Shown here in pieces: positions 40,626 through 50,812 of a stretch of DNA of 64,000 bases. Source of the DNA: Xenorhabdus indica (GTDB lineage: Bacteria > Pseudomonadota > Gammaproteobacteria > Enterobacterales > Enterobacteriaceae). The position numbers were made by a program, and so were the translations under genes. Below the pieces are notes generated by a model. That model did no database searches. It saw only the letters and a list, made by a program, of their open reading frames with translations, and was not told the DNA's origin. Location: contig NZ_NKHP01000010.1 of NCBI RefSeq assembly GCF_014467235.1, positions 1 through 64,000 on the forward strand. Direction: 5' to 3'. Within the stretch, counting starts at the first letter, position 1, and each line of letters opens with the position of its first letter.

Positions 40626-40657
40626 ATGCCGCAGTTATTGTCTGCGGCATTTTTTTA
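40626..40657. terminator. Terminator between the lipoprotein operon and the MATE gene
   Basis: A nine-pair stem ATGCCGCAG (40626-40634)/CTGCGGCAT (40642-40650) with a TTATTGT loop and seven T residues. On the minus strand it is followed by five T, so it also suits the MATE gene. Confidence 0.92.
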
Positions 40658-40708
40658 CTGTCATTTTTATAACTAATTTTTATAACCATGTTTTGCAGTT
40701 AAACACGA

Positions 40709-42049
40709 TTAAACATCTAATCGTTTGGTTTGCCATTTCTTAGATTTCCAGCGCCAGGCGTTTACCAGACCTCGTATCCATTCATCGCAGAAAAAGCCAA
40801 TCCAAATCCCCAGGATCCCCATCCCCATGGTAATTCCCAGAAAATAGCCAACAGGGATAGAAATACCCCACATGAAGAGCAGAGCAGTACAAAGCGGGAA
40901 TCTGGCATCACCGGAAGCACGCAGGGCATTGACCATGACGATATTAAAAGTACGCCCCGGCTCCAGGAAGACAGATAGCAGGAATAAAGGCAGCAGAAGC
41001 TCAATGATATTTTGATCTTCTGTCATCAGGACAAGGAGCGGTTCCCGGAAAATCCAGAAAAACAATACGACGCCAATTGTGACAACAACGCCGATTTTCA
41101 GACTCTTTATCCCACGGATATAAGCATCTTCAAAACGTTTTGCTCCGACAAGATGGCCGACCATAATTTCATTACCGATACTGGTGGCGATACCAAACAA
41201 CATGATAAACAGTGATAATTGAAAATACAGCGTCTGTGCAGCCAGAGAAGTTTCACCCATCAAACCGATAAAAGCTTGTGCGGTCATATATTGTAATATC
41301 CACACCAGGTTTTCACCGGCAGCTGGTAAACCGATATGCAGGATTTTGCCAAGTATATTCTTTGACCAGCATATCAGCAACTTTGGGATCAGTTTGATTC
41401 TTAAGCCATAAAATAATAATCCGCAGAGAAGAATAACCGCAACCGTACGACCAAATACTGTAGACCATGCTACACCTTCCAGCCCATATTTAGGTAGGCC
41501 AAAGAATCCGTACAGGACAATCATATTACCGATAATTGTCAACAGATTGGCAACCAGGGTGACATACATGGCAGATTTTGATTTACCATAAACTCGCAGA
41601 CAGGCAGCCAGAATAATTGAAATTGCTTCTGGTATCAGGCAGATACCTAAAATGTGCAGATAAGCAAATCCATCCTCCATCAGGTTTTCTGGCAGATTCA
41701 TGATGTGTAGGATTTTATAGCCGAAGAAAATCGTCACCAAAGCACAACTAAAACCCAACACAAAATTAAAAGCGATGGAAATATGGATCGCCTGACTGGC
41801 TTTATCTCTTTTTCCTGAGCCGAGATATTGTGCAATTACAACGCTGCAACCAACACTAATAAAATTAAAGATCGTAATGAATAGATCAAAAACATGATTA
41901 CCAACCCCCATAGCAGCTAAATAAGCCGAAGAAATATGGCTGACCATATATGTATTGATTAGCAATGTCGCCATATGAAGAAAAATATCGATGAAAATCG
42001 GCCAGCTCAGTGAAAAAAGCGAACGATCTGCAACATCAGATTGATGCAT
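40709..42049 (-). CDS. MATE-family efflux transporter
   Basis: A 446-residue inner-membrane protein with 12 hydrophobic segments in two homologous halves, the MATE architecture. SLSWPIFIDIFLHMATLLINTYMV and LPAAGENLVWILQYMTAQAFIG mark the two halves. It would export cationic or drug-like compounds against H+ or Na+. It is similar to the YeeO-type MATE proteins, and substrate is unknown. It is monocistronic and faces away from ghxP. Confidence 0.85.
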   Translation of the reverse strand: MHQSDVADRSLFSLSWPIFIDIFLHMATLLINTYMVSHISSAYLAAMGVGNHVFDLFITIFNFISVGCSVVIAQYLGSGKRDKASQAIHISIAFNFVLGFSCALVTIFFGYKILHIMNLPENLMEDGFAYLHILGICLIPEAISIILAACLRVYGKSKSAMYVTLVANLLTIIGNMIVLYGFFGLPKYGLEGVAWSTVFGRTVAVILLCGLLFYGLRIKLIPKLLICWSKNILGKILHIGLPAAGENLVWILQYMTAQAFIGLMGETSLAAQTLYFQLSLFIMLFGIATSIGNEIMVGHLVGAKRFEDAYIRGIKSLKIGVVVTIGVVLFFWIFREPLLVLMTEDQNIIELLLPLFLLSVFLEPGRTFNIVMVNALRASGDARFPLCTALLFMWGISIPVGYFLGITMGMGILGIWIGFFCDEWIRGLVNAWRWKSKKWQTKRLDV

Positions 42050-42332
42050 TATAAAACCTATTAATTGAATTGAATGGTCTTTTGTGGTGTGACATATCCA
42101 GAAAGTATCTATAATTTTACTTGGTTTACTGGTTGATTGGTAGACAAAATGCGTTATTCACCGATAGAGTGAAGCAAAAACTTTTATTATCAATATTCAC
42201 TGATTTCTTGTTTTTCCTTAAGGCTGCCATATAGAGATTGGCAACAAAATTCATGATTATGACTTGATTCTCATCCCCGATTCACCGGATAATCCTCTGC
42301 CTCAAATTATCTCACCATTTTTTTAACTCAAA

Positions 42333-42348
42333 AGCCAAACGATTGCGT
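42333..42348. promoter_or_regulatory. Candidate PurR box 1 upstream of ghxP
   Basis: Read on the minus strand this is ACGCAATCGTTTGGCT, close to the E. coli PurR consensus ACGCAAACGTTTTCGT. It is about 50 bp from the second box. Confidence 0.6.
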
Positions 42349-42397
42349 GTGGGAATGGCTGAATTAATAATTGCAGCGTTTTTCAGGTTATCAAATA

Positions 42398-42413
42398 ACG
42401 TAATCGTTTTCGT
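42398..42413. promoter_or_regulatory. Candidate PurR box 2 upstream of ghxP
   Basis: ACGTAATCGTTTTCGT matches the PurR consensus at 14 of 16 positions. It lies 71 bases before the ghxP start, and E. coli ghxP (yjcD) belongs to the PurR regulon. Confidence 0.72.
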
Positions 42414-42483
42414 CAGGTAAGAAGGGGGAAGAAATGGTGAGGAAAATCGGATAGCTGTTCAACATACTGGCAGGGGATAAACA

Positions 42484-43830
42484 ATGTCTGGCACGCAGGC
42501 ACCAACTCAATGCAAACTTGATAAGTATTTTAAGATAACTGAACGCGGAAGCTCGGTACGTCAGGAAATTCTCGCGGGGTTAACAACATTTTTGGCGATG
42601 GTTTATTCCGTTATTGTTGTGCCAGGTATGCTTGGGCAGGCCGGATTTCCTCATACCGCAGTATTTATTGCTGTATGTCTGGTTACAGGGATTGGCTCAT
42701 TATTGATGGGATTATGGGTTAATTTACCGATGGCAATTGGCTGCGCAATCTCACTGACGACCTTTACTGCTTTCAGTCTGGTATTAGGACAGCAGGTCAG
42801 TATTCCTGTCGCATTGGGTGCTGTTTTCCTGATGGGATGTCTGTTCACCGTCATTTCCGTTACCGGCATTCGCGCCTGGATATTACGCAATATGCCAATG
42901 GGGATAGCGCATGGAACAGGTATCGGCATCGGATTATTTTTGCTGCTTATTGCAGCAAATGGCGTTGGACTGGTGATTAAAAATCACCAGCCGGGGTTGC
43001 CGGTTGCTTTTGGATCGTTGACAGCCTTCCCTGTCATAATGACTTTGTTAGGGTTAGCGGGGATTATTGGACTGGAAAGGAAAAAAGTCCCCGGTGGTAT
43101 TTTGCTGGTTATTATCGCTATTTCAATTATTGGATTGATTTTTGATCCCGCAGTGAAATATCAAGGATTTTTTAAATTACCAACGTTGGGGGAAGACGGG
43201 CTTTCTTTGATGTTTAGCATGGATATTATGGGAGCTTTACAGCCTGTTGTATTACCCAGTGTTCTTGCGCTGGTGATGACAGCAATATTCGATGCTACAG
43301 GTACTATCAGGGCTGTAGCAGGGCAGGCCAATCTGCTGGATAAAAGGGGGCAGATTATTAATGGTGGTAAGGCGCTGACAGCCGATTCGGTCAGTAGTAT
43401 TTTCGCCGGAGCAATTGGCTCTTCTCCTGCTGCCGTTTATATTGAATCTGCCGCAGGAACCGCAGCAGGAGGAAAAACAGGGTTAACCGCAGCGGTTGTT
43501 GGTATCCTATTTCTGCTGATATTATTCCTTTCTCCATTATCATATCTGGTTCCTTCATATGCGACAGCGCCTGCTTTAATGTATGTCGGGTTGCTGATGT
43601 TGAGTAACGTACGCAAATTGAATTTTGATGATTTTGTCGATGCAATGTCAGGATTACTGTGCGCGGTATTTATCGTTCTGACTTGTAATATTGTTACAGG
43701 TATTATGCTAGGATTTGGTGCTTTGGTTATTGGACGTGTTTTCTCCGGTGAATGGCGTAAGCTGAATATCGGTACGGTAATTATTGCTATTGCATTGGTG
43801 GCATTCTATGCTGGCAATTGGGCCCTTTAA
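42484..43830 (+). CDS. ghxP: Guanine/hypoxanthine permease GhxP
   Basis: A 448-residue purine-base:proton symporter of the AzgA branch of the NCS2 family, with about 12-14 hydrophobic segments. [41 protein letters not shown] and [20 protein letters not shown] are characteristic. It is closest to E. coli GhxP (YjcD). yjcE follows it here as in E. coli. Two PurR-like boxes upstream fit purine repression. Confidence 0.9.
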   Translation: MSGTQAPTQCKLDKYFKITERGSSVRQEILAGLTTFLAMVYSVIVVPGMLGQAGFPHTAVFIAVCLVTGIGSLLMGLWVNLPMAIGCAISLTTFTAFSLVLGQQVSIPVALGAVFLMGCLFTVISVTGIRAWILRNMPMGIAHGTGIGIGLFLLLIAANGVGLVIKNHQPGLPVAFGSLTAFPVIMTLLGLAGIIGLERKKVPGGILLVIIAISIIGLIFDPAVKYQGFFKLPTLGEDGLSLMFSMDIMGALQPVVLPSVLALVMTAIFDATGTIRAVAGQANLLDKRGQIINGGKALTADSVSSIFAGAIGSSPAAVYIESAAGTAAGGKTGLTAAVVGILFLLILFLSPLSYLVPSYATAPALMYVGLLMLSNVRKLNFDDFVDAMSGLLCAVFIVLTCNIVTGIMLGFGALVIGRVFSGEWRKLNIGTVIIAIALVAFYAGNWAL

Positions 43831-43854
43831 TTAAAAGGGCGCTCAAAAAATTAT

Positions 43855-43886
43855 GCGCAAACGATTAAAGTTTGCGCGTATATTTC
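43855..43886 (+). terminator. Weak terminator after ghxP
   Basis: An eight-pair stem GCGCAAAC (43855-43862)/GTTTGCGC (43870-43877) followed by GTATATTTCC. The T tract is interrupted. Confidence 0.45.
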
Positions 43887-44103
43887 CAGATTGGATAATT
43901 TTTAAAACCTGTCAAATTTTCGACAAAATTCCGTAGATAAGTATAAAATAGACAAATGACTTGCTGTTCATTGATTCACAATGTGATTGTTTTTTAAATT
44001 TCCAGAATAACTTTAATTTTTGGGGTTATTAGCGCTGTTATTACAAGAAAAAAACAGTCACAATCTCTTCACCGACGGATTTTTGGCAATTTGTAAGGGT
44101 AAC

Positions 44104-45753
44104 ATGGAAATATTCTTTACTATCTTGATCTTGATTTTGGTGGTGTCAGTTTCTGGTGTTCTTACTAAAGTGATCCCATTTCGTGTCCCTTTGCCGATAG
44201 TGCAAATAGCAATAGGGGCATTGCTGGCCTGGCCTCATTTTGGTTTACACGTTACTTTCGATCCTGAATTATTCCTCGTTTTACTTATCCCTCCTCTATT
44301 ATTTGTTGATGGTTGGAAAACACCGACCAGAGAATTTTTTCAACATGGGCGTGAAATAGTTATTCTGGTTTTAGTATTGGTTCTGGTGACAGTTGTCGGT
44401 ATTGGTTATTTGATTTACTGGTTACTGCCGAGTATTCCACTTATTGCGGCTTTTGCTCTGGCCGCAGTGTTGTCACCAACTGATGCAGTTGCATTATCTT
44501 CGATTGTTGGGAAAGGGGGAATTCCTAAAAATATGATGAGTGTACTGGAAGGTGAAGCATTGATGAATGATGCTTCCGGTCTGGTTGCTCTGAAATTTGC
44601 TGTGGCAATTGCTATGGGGACAATGGCATTTACCGTCACGGGCGCAACATTCGAATTTTTTAAAGTGGCTATTGGCGGCTTGGCATCAGGTATTGCTGTC
44701 ACCTGGTTGTACAGTAAATCACTGCGTTTGATGAGTCGCTGGAGTGGTGATGATCCTGCCACTCAAATCATGTTTATGATGTTGTTACCATTTGCCTCTT
44801 ACATGATTGCTGAACATATTGGTTTCTCCGGTATTCTGGCCGCAGTTGCTGCGGGTATGACTATCAGTACGGCGGGAGTGATCCGCAATGCGCCTTTGGA
44901 TATGCGTTTACGTGCTGATAACGTATGGGGAATGTTGGCATTTGTGTTCAACGGTCTGGTATTCATCATGTTGGGCTTACAGTTGCCGGGGATTTGGGAG
45001 ACATCTGTTGCCCAGGCGGAACTTGATCCGCATGTTGAAACCTGGATGTTGTTCGCTGCGGTAGGCATCATTTATGCGGCGTTGTTACTGCTACGATTCT
45101 GCTGGCTATGGTTGATGAAAAATACCAGCAAGGTATTGATGAAGAAAAAACCGCTGGAATTTTCGACTTACACTACCCGTGAATTGTGGCTGGCTTCGTT
45201 TGCTGGTGTCCGTGGGGCAATTACTCTGGCTGGTGCTTTATCCGTACCTCTTTTCCTGCCGGATGGCGATCCATTCCCTGCTCGTTATCAGTTGATCTTT
45301 ATTGCCGCAGGTGTGATTCTGTTCTCTCTGTTTGTTGGCGTTATTGCTCTTCCATTATTGCTAAGAGGCATGAAAGTGGGAGACAAGCAGTCTGATCTCA
45401 ATGAAATCAGAATGGCGAAAGCAGCGATGGCTGAAGTTGCGATTGTCAGTATGAATAAAATGGAAGAACGTCTGTCTGCCAGCACTGAAGAAAAACTGGA
45501 TGCTGAAGTGATTAGTGAAGTCGCTTCCAGAGTCACTGGTTATTTGCGACGCCGTACTACTGGGACTGATGAAGGTGAACACAGCTTGTTGGTTGAAGAT
45601 TTGGAACGGCGTTTCCGCTTGACAGCGTTGCGGGCTGAGAGAGGGGAGCTATATCACTTGCGTGCAACTCGTAAGATTAGTAATGAAACGCTACAGTCGC
45701 TCCTGCATGACCTTGATTTGCTTGAAGCGCTGTTGGTAGGTAAATCTCAATAA
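44104..45753 (+). CDS. yjcE: CPA1-family Na+/H+ antiporter YjcE
   Basis: A 549-residue membrane antiporter, the exact length of E. coli YjcE. The family motif LSPTDAVALSSIVG and EGEALMNDASGLVALK carry the aspartates of the ion-binding region. FAGVRGAITLAGALS is also conserved. A cytosolic C-terminal tail of about 120 residues follows. ATG 44104 has AAGGG upstream and gives the MEIFFTIL start of the family. A TTG at 44020 is less likely. It is followed after 3 bases by yigM. Confidence 0.9.
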   Translation: MEIFFTILILILVVSVSGVLTKVIPFRVPLPIVQIAIGALLAWPHFGLHVTFDPELFLVLLIPPLLFVDGWKTPTREFFQHGREIVILVLVLVLVTVVGIGYLIYWLLPSIPLIAAFALAAVLSPTDAVALSSIVGKGGIPKNMMSVLEGEALMNDASGLVALKFAVAIAMGTMAFTVTGATFEFFKVAIGGLASGIAVTWLYSKSLRLMSRWSGDDPATQIMFMMLLPFASYMIAEHIGFSGILAAVAAGMTISTAGVIRNAPLDMRLRADNVWGMLAFVFNGLVFIMLGLQLPGIWETSVAQAELDPHVETWMLFAAVGIIYAALLLLRFCWLWLMKNTSKVLMKKKPLEFSTYTTRELWLASFAGVRGAITLAGALSVPLFLPDGDPFPARYQLIFIAAGVILFSLFVGVIALPLLLRGMKVGDKQSDLNEIRMAKAAMAEVAIVSMNKMEERLSASTEEKLDAEVISEVASRVTGYLRRRTTGTDEGEHSLLVEDLERRFRLTALRAERGELYHLRATRKISNETLQSLLHDLDLLEALLVGKSQ

Positions 45754-45756
45754 AAT

Positions 45757-46656
45757 ATGTGGCTATTAACAATTACAACACTTTTGTGGGCTGCGTCATT
45801 CAGCCTGATTGGTGCTTATCTCGCCGGTCAGGTTGATAGCTGGTTTTCTGTTCTTGTCAGGGTCGTGTTAGCTGCTCTGGTATTTTTACCCTTTCTGCGT
45901 TGGCGTGGGTTATCACTGAAAGTCATTGCGCTGTATATGGCAGTAGGAGCTTGTCAGTTAGGTGTGATGTATTTGTTTGTATTTCATGCTTACCACTATT
46001 TGACAGTAGCGGAATTTTTGCTGTTTACGGTCATGACTCCGCTGTATGTCACATTGATATATGATTTGATGGGGCGTCAACGGCTGCGTTGGGGCTATGC
46101 GCTCAGCTCGTTATTGGCTGTAGCGGGAGCTGCGATTATTCGTTATGACCAGTTAAGTGAATCCTTCTGGATTGGTTTAATGCTGGTGCAATTGGCAAAT
46201 ATTTTCTTTGCCATTGGTCAGGTTGGTTATAAGCGTTTGATGGAAGTGCATCCGATACCACAGAGAATCGCATTTTCGTGGTTCTATTTAGGTGCTTGTG
46301 TCATTGCCATTATCGGTTGGTTAATGTTTGGTGATCCACAGAAACTACCGACAACCCAATTACAATGGGGGGTTCTGATCTGGTTAGGAGCAGGGGCTTC
46401 CGGTATTGGCTACTTTATGTGGAATTATGGTGCAACCCAAGTGGATGCCGGAACACTGGCGATTATGAATAATATGCTGGTTCCGGCGGGGTTATTGGTC
46501 AATTTTGTTATTTGGCAGCAGCATCCAAATTGGTTGGGCTTTACCATTGGAGGCAGCTTGATTGTTGCGTCGCTTTGGGTGCATCACCGTTGGATATTGA
46601 GACCCGCTTCACAAACGGCAAATTATCCACGGCGTGCTGACGCGCAGAACGAATAA
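45757..46656 (+). CDS. yigM: EamA-family transporter YigM (BioP-type)
   Basis: A 299-residue ten-helix transporter of the EamA (DMT) family, very similar to E. coli YigM, which has been reported as a biotin importer. [28 protein letters not shown] is the conserved C-terminal block. The ribosome site is poor, and its start lies 3 bases after yjcE, so coupling is likely. Its last 116 bases overlap the 3' end of metR on the other strand. yigM beside metR is also the E. coli order. Confidence 0.88.
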   Translation: MWLLTITTLLWAASFSLIGAYLAGQVDSWFSVLVRVVLAALVFLPFLRWRGLSLKVIALYMAVGACQLGVMYLFVFHAYHYLTVAEFLLFTVMTPLYVTLIYDLMGRQRLRWGYALSSLLAVAGAAIIRYDQLSESFWIGLMLVQLANIFFAIGQVGYKRLMEVHPIPQRIAFSWFYLGACVIAIIGWLMFGDPQKLPTTQLQWGVLIWLGAGASGIGYFMWNYGATQVDAGTLAIMNNMLVPAGLLVNFVIWQQHPNWLGFTIGGSLIVASLWVHHRWILRPASQTANYPRRADAQNE

Positions 46657-47497
46657 ATGTATCAATAGCCGGTTGGCGTTGCTCCCCTTTACGGCAGGCT
46701 GCGTACAATCGGCTCCATAGCCCTTCTCCCAACGTCTGAGTGACAACTAATCCTTGCCTTTCGAATGTTTCTACCGCCCAGTGAGGCAATGCTGCAATAC
46801 CTAAACGGGCGGCCACCATTTGAATGAGTAATAGCGTGTTATCGACGGTTTTCAAGGTTGGGGTGACATTTGCGGGTTCAAGAAAACGTCTCCAGATATC
46901 AAAACGTTGCCGTTGAACCGGATAAATCAGCAAGGTTTCGGGGGAGAGATCCTGTGGCTGGATATCACGCTGATTAGCCAATGGATGATCTGGTGCAACC
47001 ACCAGTTTCACTTCATAGTCAAACAACGGCGTATAGTGCAGTTTACTGTCTGAAATAATGTCGGATGTCAGTACAATATCCAGCTCTCTTTGTTGCAGCG
47101 CCGGCTGTGGATCAAAGGTTACCCCGGATTTAAAATCCACATTGACCTGCGGCCAGCTTTCCCTAAAACGCTTAAGTGCAGGAGTGAGCCACTGAATACA
47201 GCTATGACATTCAATGGCAATGCGCAAGTTAGTTTCTTGCGGCTCATTGCACTCGTGCAGGGAGGCCGTGATCATAGGCAAAATTTGTTCTGCCAATCTT
47301 AACAGTACTTCACCTTGATGAGTCAGTTTCAGGGGCTGACTTTTACGAATGAAAAGCTTATATCCTAGCCGATGCTCTAGTTCACTGAATTGGTGTGAAA
47401 GAGCCGATTGTGTTTGATGCAGATGATTTGCTGCTGCTGCCAACGAACCACAGTGATTTAATGCTTGCAGTGTTTTTAAGTGTTTTATCTCGATCAT
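46541..47497 (-). CDS. metR: Methionine biosynthesis regulator MetR (LysR family)
   Basis: A 318-residue LysR-type activator of metE and metH that uses homocysteine as coregulator. The N-terminal helix-turn-helix (about 1-60; [30 protein letters not shown]) is followed by the effector domain. It is divergent from metE across 107 bp. A TGAA-N5-TTCA site overlaps its own start codon, consistent with autoregulation. The C-terminal 38 codons overlap yigM. Confidence 0.94.
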   Translation of the reverse strand: MIEIKHLKTLQALNHCGSLAAAANHLHQTQSALSHQFSELEHRLGYKLFIRKSQPLKLTHQGEVLLRLAEQILPMITASLHECNEPQETNLRIAIECHSCIQWLTPALKRFRESWPQVNVDFKSGVTFDPQPALQQRELDIVLTSDIISDSKLHYTPLFDYEVKLVVAPDHPLANQRDIQPQDLSPETLLIYPVQRQRFDIWRRFLEPANVTPTLKTVDNTLLLIQMVAARLGIAALPHWAVETFERQGLVVTQTLGEGLWSRLYAACRKGEQRQPAIDTFIRSARQHAVDNLPFVKRVSISNGDAPKATQQSSCLQW

Positions 47498-47509
47498 GAA
47501 AAACCTTCA
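47497..47509. promoter_or_regulatory. MetR-binding site
   Basis: TGAA-AAACC-TTCA is a perfect match to the MetR consensus TGAA-N5-TTCA. It overlaps the metR start codon and lies upstream of metE. A half-site (TGAATAATTTGC) follows near 47519. Confidence 0.75.
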
Positions 47510-47561
47510 AGTTGATTATGAATAATTTGCGCTTGTGGTTTATACATTACCTGTTGATTAT

Positions 47562-47585
47562 AGAAGTGTAAACATCTAGACGGCT
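47562..47585. promoter_or_regulatory. Three tandem MetJ boxes upstream of metE
   Basis: Contiguous 8-mers AGAAGTGT, AAACATCT and AGACGGCT match the met box AGACGTCT at 6, 6 and 7 of 8 positions. The array ends 19 bases before the metE ATG. Head-to-tail 8-bp spacing is how MetJ dimers bind. Confidence 0.72.
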
Positions 47586-47604
47586 AAAATTTGCGGGTGA
47601 CGAC

Positions 47605-49893
47605 ATGACAGTTTTGAATCATACATTAGGTTTTCCACGTATCGGCTTGAAAAGAGAGCTAAAAAAAGCACAAGAAAACTATTGGGCAGGTAAAATTTCT
47701 CAACAAGAATTGCTGGAAACAGGAAGTGAATTACGTGCACGTCACTGGCAACAGCAAAAAGAGGCAGGGGTGGATTTCGTTCCTGTTGGTGATTTTGCTT
47801 GGTATGACCAAGTGTTGACGACCAGTTTGCTGTTAGGGAATGTACCTCCTCGCCATCAAAATAAAGATGGAAACATTGATTTAGATACACTATTCCGTAT
47901 TGCTCGTGGTCGGGCTCCAACAGGTACTCCGGCTGCTGCATCAGAAATGACCAAATGGTTTAATACTAATTATCATTATATTGTGCCCGAATTTCAGCAG
48001 GGACAGGAGTTCAGGCTCGGATGGCCTCAATTACTGGATGAAGTTGATGAAGCATTAGCGTTGGGGCATAAAGTGAAACCTGTTTTGTTGGGTCCGGTGA
48101 CTTACTTATGGCTTGGAAAGGTGAAAGGAAAAGCTTTTGATCGCCTCTCTCTGCTGGAGGATATTCTGCCGGTATATCAGCAAATTCTGGCTGAACTCGC
48201 AAAACGTGGTATCGAATGGGTACAGATCGATGAACCAGCGTTGGTGCTGGAACTACCCGAAGATTGGCTGGCAGCCTTCCCGACAGCTTATCAAGCACTT
48301 CAGGGACAGGTTAAGTTATTGCTGACAACGTATTTCGATAGCATCAGCCATAATCTGGAAACCATTAAGGCACTGCCGGTACAAGGTTTGCACGTTGATT
48401 TGGTGGCAGGGCGGGACTCTCTCAATGAATTGGAAAGATCTTTACCGGGATCATGGCTGCTTTCGTTAGGGGTCATTAATGGACGCAATGTCTGGCGGGC
48501 AGATTTGAGTGCGAAATATGAACTTATTGCACCGTTGGTGGGTAAACGAGATATCTGGGTTGGTACTTCTTGTTCATTGTTGCACAGTCCGATTGATTTG
48601 AATGATGAAACCGGATTGGATGAAGAAGTTAAAAGCTGGTTTGCTTTTGCACTACAGAAATGTACCGAGTTATCTCTATTGTCTCAGGCACTGAATGCAC
48701 CTGAAGCCAGTAAACAGACTGAATTGAATAAATTGGATAGTTACAGTGCTCCAATTCGTGCCCGTCGCAGTTCCACAAGAGTGAACAACCCGGCTGTGGC
48801 TGAACGTCTTGCTAAGATCCAGCCACAAGACAGCGAGCGCAATCAGGTTTATTCGGAGCGTGCTAAGCTTCAGCGCCAACGGTACAAATTACCTTTGTGG
48901 CCGACAACAACCATCGGTTCTTTCCCACAAACAACAGAGATCCGTGGCTTACGTTTAGATTTCAAGAAAGGCCGTGTTGATGGTAATCATTATCGCATCA
49001 ACATTAGTGAGCACATTAAGCAGGCGATCAATGAACAGGAACGATTGGGATTAGATGTACTGGTGCATGGTGAAGCTGAACGTAATGACATGGTGGAATA
49101 TTTCGGTGAACATTTTGATGGTTATGTCTTTACTCAAAATGGTTGGGTACAAAGCTATGGTTCCCGTTGTGTAAAACCACCAGTAATTATCGGAGATATC
49201 AGCCGTCCAGAAGCGATTACGGTCGATTGGGCAACATATGCACAATCTCTGACTGACAAACCAGTAAAAGGCATGTTAACAGGGCCGGTGACTATTCTTT
49301 GTTGGTCATTCCCAAGGGAAGATATCAGCCGGGAAGCTATTGCTAAACAGATTGCACTGGCCTTGCGTGATGAAGTGGATGATTTGCAGAAAGCAGGTAT
49401 CGGCATTATTCAAATTGATGAACCTGCATTACGTGAAGGCTTACCGCTGCGTAGAGAAGAGTGGCAGGAATATCTGGATTGGGCGGTGGATGCCTTTAAA
49501 CTGAGTGCAGCAGTGGCGAAAGATGATACACAGATCCATACGCATATGTGTTATTGCGAGTTTAATGACATTATGCCTTCCATTGCAGCGTTGGATGCAG
49601 ATGTCATTACTATTGAAACCTCCCGCTCAGATATGGAATTGCTGGATTCATTTGAAGATTTCTCATATCCGAATGAGATTGGGCCTGGTGTGTATGATAT
49701 TCACTCACCTAATGTGCCGAGTGTTGAATGGATTGAAGCTTTATTGCGCAAAGCGGCCGAGCGCATTCCTGTTGAACGCTTATGGGTTAACCCGGATTGT
49801 GGTTTAAAAACCAGGGGTTGGACAGAAACCCGTCAGTCACTGGCGAACATGGTTGAAGCGGCAAAACGTCTGCGTGATTCAGTAAGCAACTAA
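47605..49893 (+). CDS. metE: Cobalamin-independent methionine synthase MetE
   Basis: A 762-residue zinc enzyme that methylates homocysteine from methyltetrahydropteroyltriglutamate. It has two barrel domains. The N-terminal one begins [19 protein letters not shown]. The C-terminal one carries the zinc ligands in HTHMCYCEF and NPDCGLKTR and the glutamate in [12 protein letters not shown]. There is no upstream B12 riboswitch. Control is by MetR and MetJ sites in the shared promoter region. It ends at a strong hairpin. Confidence 0.97.
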   Translation: MTVLNHTLGFPRIGLKRELKKAQENYWAGKISQQELLETGSELRARHWQQQKEAGVDFVPVGDFAWYDQVLTTSLLLGNVPPRHQNKDGNIDLDTLFRIARGRAPTGTPAAASEMTKWFNTNYHYIVPEFQQGQEFRLGWPQLLDEVDEALALGHKVKPVLLGPVTYLWLGKVKGKAFDRLSLLEDILPVYQQILAELAKRGIEWVQIDEPALVLELPEDWLAAFPTAYQALQGQVKLLLTTYFDSISHNLETIKALPVQGLHVDLVAGRDSLNELERSLPGSWLLSLGVINGRNVWRADLSAKYELIAPLVGKRDIWVGTSCSLLHSPIDLNDETGLDEEVKSWFAFALQKCTELSLLSQALNAPEASKQTELNKLDSYSAPIRARRSSTRVNNPAVAERLAKIQPQDSERNQVYSERAKLQRQRYKLPLWPTTTIGSFPQTTEIRGLRLDFKKGRVDGNHYRINISEHIKQAINEQERLGLDVLVHGEAERNDMVEYFGEHFDGYVFTQNGWVQSYGSRCVKPPVIIGDISRPEAITVDWATYAQSLTDKPVKGMLTGPVTILCWSFPREDISREAIAKQIALALRDEVDDLQKAGIGIIQIDEPALREGLPLRREEWQEYLDWAVDAFKLSAAVAKDDTQIHTHMCYCEFNDIMPSIAALDADVITIETSRSDMELLDSFEDFSYPNEIGPGVYDIHSPNVPSVEWIEALLRKAAERIPVERLWVNPDCGLKTRGWTETRQSLANMVEAAKRLRDSVSN

Positions 49894-49913
49894 ATTAATT
49901 TGAACAATATGTT

Positions 49914-49952
49914 GCCCACCACACTAAATAAGTGTGGTGGGCGAGTTTATTT
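49914..49952 (+). terminator. Terminator after metE
   Basis: A perfect 12-pair stem GCCCACCACACT (49914-49925)/AGTGTGGTGGGC (49931-49942) with loop AAATA, then GAGTTTATTTA. Confidence 0.88.
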
Positions 49953-50206
49953 ACTTAAGAACTTATTTTTTAACAAATCCATTCCTACGGACTTTAGATC
50001 CGAATTTTCTGGAACTTCACCATTTGGGGTGACCTCATCAACCAGGTTAGGCAAATGTTGTGAAATTAATGACGAAGCTTCATCGGGATCGATACTCACT
50101 TTTTCTGCCAATCTCTGGCCCTTCCTGACCTTCAACCCAGTCTACCATATGTTGAATTTGTTGGTTTTTCCCCCGGCTCAGCTTATTTGGGGGGAGAGTA
50201 TTAGAT
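49947..50206 (-). pseudogene. Degraded YidB/DUF937-family gene
   Basis: The minus strand from 50124 to 49947 reads GQRLAEKVSIDPDEASSLIS and on to LVDEVTPNGEVPENSD, ending in LLKNKF. It matches the C-terminal half of YidB. Just upstream, in another frame (about 50206-50130), the strand reads KNQQIQHMVDWVEGQEG, like the YidB N-terminal QAILSWVEEQGG segment. The middle of the gene, some 35-40 residues, is missing and the two parts are out of frame. No intact start is present. The gene is therefore broken by a deletion plus frameshift. Confidence 0.7.
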
Positions 50207-50215
50207 GATTGAGAA

Positions 50216-50674
50216 TTTTTGTTTATGCTAGTCACATGAGTGTGTGAAATGTTTTTTTATATTTGTTGTTTAAAAAATATTTAAATTCAATTTGTTGTGT
50301 GTTTTTTTTCTTGTAAATAATAAACCTTGAATGTGATATCCATCGTTTTTTTGTGAAATTATCTATGTGAATATAAAAGAGCAATAAATAGCCATAACAC
50401 CAGGGAACTTCATAAATAGCTAAATAAAAAATAGAGATTATAGAACTAGAGCGATGGCAAGATGGATCGCATAGTCATTATAAATATACGAATATTTTTT
50501 TGATTTATATTTAATAATTTGTTTTCAACTCAAGAGAATAGAAATAAAAAGAAACATCAGAAGTGTACTAGCGAAAGGAATATTAATAATTAACTATAAA
50601 AAAATAGAGGTAGAGCCATGATGAACATATCCAAGGAGATAACTTTATCAGAGAGAAATCATGACCATTAGAGC
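50216..50674. other. AT-rich non-coding DNA upstream of the otn remnants
   Basis: About 460 bases of very AT-rich sequence with no supported gene. It contains TCACA-N6-TGTGA, which is the wrong orientation for CRP. Confidence 0.45.
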
Positions 50675-50755
50675 GATTGTTGGCTGGTACTTAAATCAGG
50701 AAATTTTGGAGAGGTAGATTTTTTTAAACATGCTCAGGAGATATTTCATGGATGA
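50675..50755 (+). pseudogene. 3' remnant of an otnK-type four-carbon acid sugar kinase gene
   Basis: A short frame reads WLVLKSGNFGEVDFFKHAQE and ends in a stop at 50753. LKSGNFG followed by DFF and a helix is the C-terminal signature of the OtnK/YgbK kinases. A stop lies immediately upstream in frame, so only the last 26 or so codons survive. It lies just before otnI, its usual operon partner. Confidence 0.6.
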
Positions 50756-50812
50756 GATGATAAATAGTCAGTGAAGTAGGTTGTAACCTTGTTGCTAAGA
50801 GTAGGAACAATA

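Larger units (their letters stand above)
42050..42483. other. 434-bp divergent region between the MATE gene and ghxP
   Basis: No gene. Two PurR-like boxes lie at 42333-42348 and 42398-42413 on the ghxP side. No feature was recognised on the MATE side. Confidence 0.55.

Noticed and set aside
49900-50208. 102-codon plus-strand open frame after metE
   Set aside because: It overlaps the metE terminator and the minus-strand YidB-like remnant and has no family resemblance or ribosome site.
50226-50241. TCACA-N6-TGTGA palindrome resembling a CRP site
   Set aside because: The half-sites are in the opposite order to the CRP consensus TGTGA-N6-TCACA, so it is not a CRP site.
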